Below are positions 60,995 through 64,000 of a stretch of DNA of 64,000 bases, one piece after another. Origin of the DNA: Tenacibaculum aiptasiae (lineage in GTDB: Bacteria > Bacteroidota > Bacteroidia > Flavobacteriales > Flavobacteriaceae); assembly GCF_008806755.1 (NCBI RefSeq), contig NZ_WAAU01000003.1, forward strand, positions 326,996 through 390,995. Reading direction: 5' to 3'. A program made the position numbers and the translations under genes. The number at the start of each line of letters is the position of its first letter. Within the stretch, counting starts at the first letter, position 1. The notes under the pieces were generated by a model. It was not told where the DNA came from and did not search any database. It worked only from the letters and a program-made list of their open reading frames with translations.

Positions 60995-63751
60995 ATGCAA
61001 TCGTTTATTTCAGAAACTTTAGATGCTATTTCGCAAACAACAAAAACATTTGAAAATGTTGTGTTTATATTACCATCTCAAAGGGCAGGTGTATTTGTTA
61101 AACAAGATTTTAAGAATAAAATTTTAGCGGGTTTTTTACCTCGTATAGTTAATATTGGTGATTTTGTTGAAGAAATTTCTGAAATAAAAAAAGCAGATAG
61201 TGTTCAGTTATTATTTCACTTTTATACAATTTATAAAGAAATAGTAAAAGATTCAGATCCATTTGACAAATTCTCTTCTTGGGCATTTACAGTATTACAA
61301 GATTTTAATGAGATAGATCAACATCTAATTAATCCTCGTGACATTTTTGTGTACTTGAGAGATATACACCGTTTAAAAAAATGGTCAGTGAGGGGAGAGT
61401 TTAAGGAAACCGAACTAATGAAAGATCACTTTTCTTTTATGGAAGAGTTGGAAAAACTATACGAATCTTTATATCAGTTTTTAATAAGCAATAAGATAGG
61501 TTATCAAGGGGTGCTGTACAGAGAAGCAACTAAAAAAGTAGCGGATTATGTTCAAAGAAATAAAGATAAGAAGTATGTTTTTATAGGGTTCAATGCATTG
61601 AATAGTGCTGAAGAATATTTATTTCAAGAGTTTTTAACTAGTGAAACTACAGAAGTATACTGGGATATTGAAAAAACGTTTTATGAAGGAACTCATCAAG
61701 CAGGAAGCTTTCTAAGAAAATATAAAACTACTTGGAAACATTATCAAAATAATCCAATTCAAACGATTAAAGATTATTTTTCTGAACCAAAAAACATCCA
61801 AGTAATTGGAGCGTCAAAAAACATTACTCAAATAAAATATACAGGTGAGATTTTATCAAAATTACCGAGTTATAATAATACAGCATTAGTGTTGGCTGAT
61901 GAAACTTTATTACCAATTACTCTAAATTCCTTACCAAAAAATGTAGATGCAATAAATATAACAATGGGATATCCGTTAAAAGATATTCCAACAACAAGTT
62001 TAATTTTTGCTGTTTTTCAATTGTTTATCAATCAAGAAAAACTACAAAAACAAGAAGAAGGGTTATTCTATCATAAAGATGTTGTTCGGTTGGTAAAAGA
62101 CGCAACCATATATAGACTTTTACAAATAGAAGAGAAAAAAAATATTGCAGATGTAATTTCAGAAGCTATCGTAAAAGAGAACAACACGTTTGTAGATAAA
62201 GAAAAAATTAATGAATTTCTTCTTCCTTTAGAAGATAAAATAAAGGAGGTAATCAATAATGTTTTTAAACCATTTACATCAATAAGCGATTTTTTATCAA
62301 GAATATTAGAGCTCATCAATGTTTTAAAAGATACAGCAAACGATTTAGAGAAAGAATACTTGTTTAGGTTTTATACAGCATTTACGCAATTACAAAACTT
62401 ACATAACGAGTTTAATTATGTACAAGATTTAAAAACATTACATCAGTTTTTTAAACAGTTAATTCAATCAGAAAGTTTGTCTTTTCAGGGAGAACCTTTA
62501 CAAGGTTTGCAACTTATGGGAGTGCTAGAAACACGTATGTTAGATTTTGAAAACGTAATAATCACTTCAGTAAATGAGGGAGTGTTGCCAGCTAGTAGTC
62601 AACAAAATACATTCATTCCTTTTGATGTGAAAATAGCATTTGGACTTCCAACATATAAAGAAAAAGATGCTCTTTTTTCGTATCACTTTTTTAGATTATT
62701 ACAAAGAGCAAAGAACATTTATATACTGTATAATACAGAACATGATGTATTTGGAAGTGGAGAAAAAAGTCGTTTTGTAACACAGTTAGAAATGATAAGA
62801 GATGATATTACTGAGGAAACAATAAGTCCAAAAGTAGTAACATCACCAGTAAAATTGAAAGAAATACAAAAAGATGAAAAAGCTTTAGAACGATTGCAAG
62901 AACTGGCAAGGAAAGGAATTTCACCGTCGGCATTAACAAATTACTTATACAATCCGATAGCTTTTTATAAACAAAAAGTTTTAAAAATAAATGAGTTTGA
63001 AAATGTAGAAGAAACTGTGGCAGCGAATACAATGGGAACAGTAGTTCATGATACTCTGGAAGAATTATATAAGCCGTATTTAAATAAGTTTTTACAGTTA
63101 GAAGACCTACAACAAATGCATAAGAAAAGAGAAGAACTTGTTGTCTTTTTCTTTTCAAAACATTTTAGAAACGGAGATATAAAAACGGGTAAAAATAGAT
63201 TGGTTTTTGAAGTTGCAAATCGTTTTGTGAAAAATTTTTTAGCAAAAGAGGAACAATTACTAAAAGATAAAAACAACCAATTAAAAATTATAGCAACAGA
63301 GCAAAACTTAGCTGCTGAAATAGCTGTTGAAGGAATAGAGTTTCCAATAAAAATACATGGACAGGTTGATAGAATTGATGAACTAAACGGAGTAATCCGA
63401 ATTATTGATTATAAAACAGGTATGGTTAGTTCAACCAATTTAAAAGTTATAGATTTTGATAGCATTCGAGAGTTAAAATATCATAAAGCAATACAAGTTA
63501 TGTTATATGCTTTTTTATATACTCAAAATACTAAGTTTGATTTTTCTAAAGAAATAGAAGCAGGAATAATTTCTTTCAAGAATTTAAAAAGTGGTTTTTT
63601 GAAAATGAATTTTTCATCAAATTATAGAAAGCCTGATAATTTAGTAACAGAAGAGAAATTGAGCGAGTTTATGGGAGAGATAAAAGAGGTTTTAAAAGAA
63701 ATGTACAATCCAGAAGTTAGTTTTATGGAGCCAGCAGATTTACCGTATTAA
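60995..63751 (+). CDS. PD-(D/E)XK nuclease family protein (AddB-like)
   Basis: 918 residues. C-terminal RecB-type nuclease: SPSALTNYLYNPIAFY entry segment, TMGTVVHDTLEELY with its His, GQVDRIDELNGVIRIIDYKTG (Asp and D-Y-K catalytic motif) and the QVMLYAFLY motif. The N-terminal part resembles the inactivated helicase half of AddB (VFILPSQRAGVFVKQD). It would act in double-strand break repair with an AddA-type helicase, which is not in the window. The Cys residues of an Fe-S cluster were not seen. Its stop overlaps the convergent GNAT gene by four bases. Confidence 0.9.
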   Translation: MQSFISETLDAISQTTKTFENVVFILPSQRAGVFVKQDFKNKILAGFLPRIVNIGDFVEEISEIKKADSVQLLFHFYTIYKEIVKDSDPFDKFSSWAFTVLQDFNEIDQHLINPRDIFVYLRDIHRLKKWSVRGEFKETELMKDHFSFMEELEKLYESLYQFLISNKIGYQGVLYREATKKVADYVQRNKDKKYVFIGFNALNSAEEYLFQEFLTSETTEVYWDIEKTFYEGTHQAGSFLRKYKTTWKHYQNNPIQTIKDYFSEPKNIQVIGASKNITQIKYTGEILSKLPSYNNTALVLADETLLPITLNSLPKNVDAINITMGYPLKDIPTTSLIFAVFQLFINQEKLQKQEEGLFYHKDVVRLVKDATIYRLLQIEEKKNIADVISEAIVKENNTFVDKEKINEFLLPLEDKIKEVINNVFKPFTSISDFLSRILELINVLKDTANDLEKEYLFRFYTAFTQLQNLHNEFNYVQDLKTLHQFFKQLIQSESLSFQGEPLQGLQLMGVLETRMLDFENVIITSVNEGVLPASSQQNTFIPFDVKIAFGLPTYKEKDALFSYHFFRLLQRAKNIYILYNTEHDVFGSGEKSRFVTQLEMIRDDITEETISPKVVTSPVKLKEIQKDEKALERLQELARKGISPSALTNYLYNPIAFYKQKVLKINEFENVEETVAANTMGTVVHDTLEELYKPYLNKFLQLEDLQQMHKKREELVVFFFSKHFRNGDIKTGKNRLVFEVANRFVKNFLAKEEQLLKDKNNQLKIIATEQNLAAEIAVEGIEFPIKIHGQVDRIDELNGVIRIIDYKTGMVSSTNLKVIDFDSIRELKYHKAIQVMLYAFLYTQNTKFDFSKEIEAGIISFKNLKSGFLKMNFSSNYRKPDNLVTEEKLSEFMGEIKEVLKEMYNPEVSFMEPADLPY

Positions 63752-64000
63752 ATATCCATATATACAATAATCCAATTTTGGTTGTTAGATTTATAAATAG
63801 ATAATTCTTTAAAACCAATTGCTTTATGTGCATTTAAAGACCGAGTATTGTTAGCGTCAATTTCAGTAATAATAGCATCATAAGTGTTAGAAAATGAATT
63901 TTTCATTTCTTCATATAAGCTTCTAAAAATTCCTTTGCCTCTGTAATTTTTATCAATACAAACTTGTCCCATCAAAATATAGTTGTCCTCTTTTTTAGAA
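63748..64000 (-). CDS. GNAT-family N-acetyltransferase, 5' end outside the window
   Basis: The minus-strand frame is open from the window edge to TAA at 63750-63748 (84 residues seen). It begins SKKEDNYILMGQVCIDKNYRGKGIFRSLY, with the acetyl-CoA loop RGKGI, then IITEIDANNTRSLNAHKAIGFKEL, the usual GNAT N-x-x-S-x-x-x-x-x-x-x-x-G-F motif. The N-terminal strands are cut off. Substrate unknown. Confidence 0.85.
   Translation of the reverse strand, partial: SKKEDNYILMGQVCIDKNYRGKGIFRSLYEEMKNSFSNTYDAIITEIDANNTRSLNAHKAIGFKELSIYKSNNQNWIIVYMDI

Noticed and set aside
62071..63276. Minus-strand frames inside the AddB-like gene (62071-62319, 62808-63158, 63046-63276)
   Set aside because: Shadows of the long plus-strand nuclease gene, which has a clear domain structure.
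1..64000. CRISPR array, insertion sequence, phage genes, rRNA or tRNA
   Set aside because: Looked for in all intergenic stretches; no regularly spaced repeats, transposase motifs, or cloverleaf-like sequences were recognised. A tRNA or Rfam scan could confirm.

Overview
The window is AT-rich DNA from a member of the Bacteroidetes, most likely a marine Flavobacteriaceae such as Tenacibaculum or a close relative (inference from gene content, no search run). Support: many gene starts are preceded by the Bacteroidetes -7 promoter element TAnnTTTG and lack Shine-Dalgarno sequences; outer-membrane receptors carry an N-terminal carboxypeptidase-regulatory-like domain; small flavobacterial families (DUF6427, DUF6341) flank upp and trmB.

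Layout. 1-4.1 kb: end of a lipoprotein gene, DNA polymerase III delta-prime, and a ferrous iron uptake operon (feoA, feoB, a tiny FeoB-associated Cys-rich protein). 4.1-7.9 kb: a barrel protein, an NTF2-like secreted protein, BrnQ transporter, an alpha/beta hydrolase. 7.9-15.1 kb: an accessory island for a secreted peptide system: a decayed outer-membrane protein fragment, a HlyD-type fusion protein, three cysteine-free double-glycine peptides too short for normal gene calling, two copies (one decayed) of a small HTH regulator, two CPBP membrane proteases (one frameshifted in a run of nine T) and a C39-peptidase ABC exporter. It looks like a tandemly duplicated module regulator / GG peptide / CPBP protease. 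15.1-24 kb: housekeeping genes (upp, trmB, Mrp and NifU-like Fe-S proteins) and a possible desaturase electron-transfer cassette (ferredoxin reductase, sterol-desaturase-like membrane oxygenase, ferredoxin).

24-47.3 kb is an iron-scavenging region: flavodoxin; a 13 kb co-directional gene run encoding a hydroxamate (NIS-type) siderophore pathway (PLP decarboxylase, N-monooxygenase, MFS exporter, a GNAT-NIS synthetase fusion, then a separate GNAT and NIS synthetase) continuing without real gaps into a nitroreductase, a membrane acyltransferase-like protein, an esterase, a sterol-desaturase-like protein and a crotonase that resembles RpfF, the DSF quorum-sensing signal synthase. Convergent to it lie an AraC regulator, a PepSY membrane protein with DUF3649 and DUF3325 partners, and two paralogous TonB siderophore receptors that share one promoter architecture and a 19-bp operator-like element.

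47.3-64 kb: tyrosine/tryptophan catabolism (hmgA, hppD, tryptophan 2,3-dioxygenase), an M23 peptidase lipoprotein, pgi, a third TonB receptor, phospholipid and fatty-acid genes (plsC, acyl-ACP desaturase), a nitrilase-family amidase, an AddB-like nuclease, and a GNAT gene cut by the window edge. I saw no rRNA, tRNA, CRISPR array, transposase or phage gene.

The most interesting points are the RpfF-like enzyme inside the siderophore operon, the duplicated peptide-export module with its unannotated precursors and homopolymer frameshift, and the paired fused/split siderophore synthetases.
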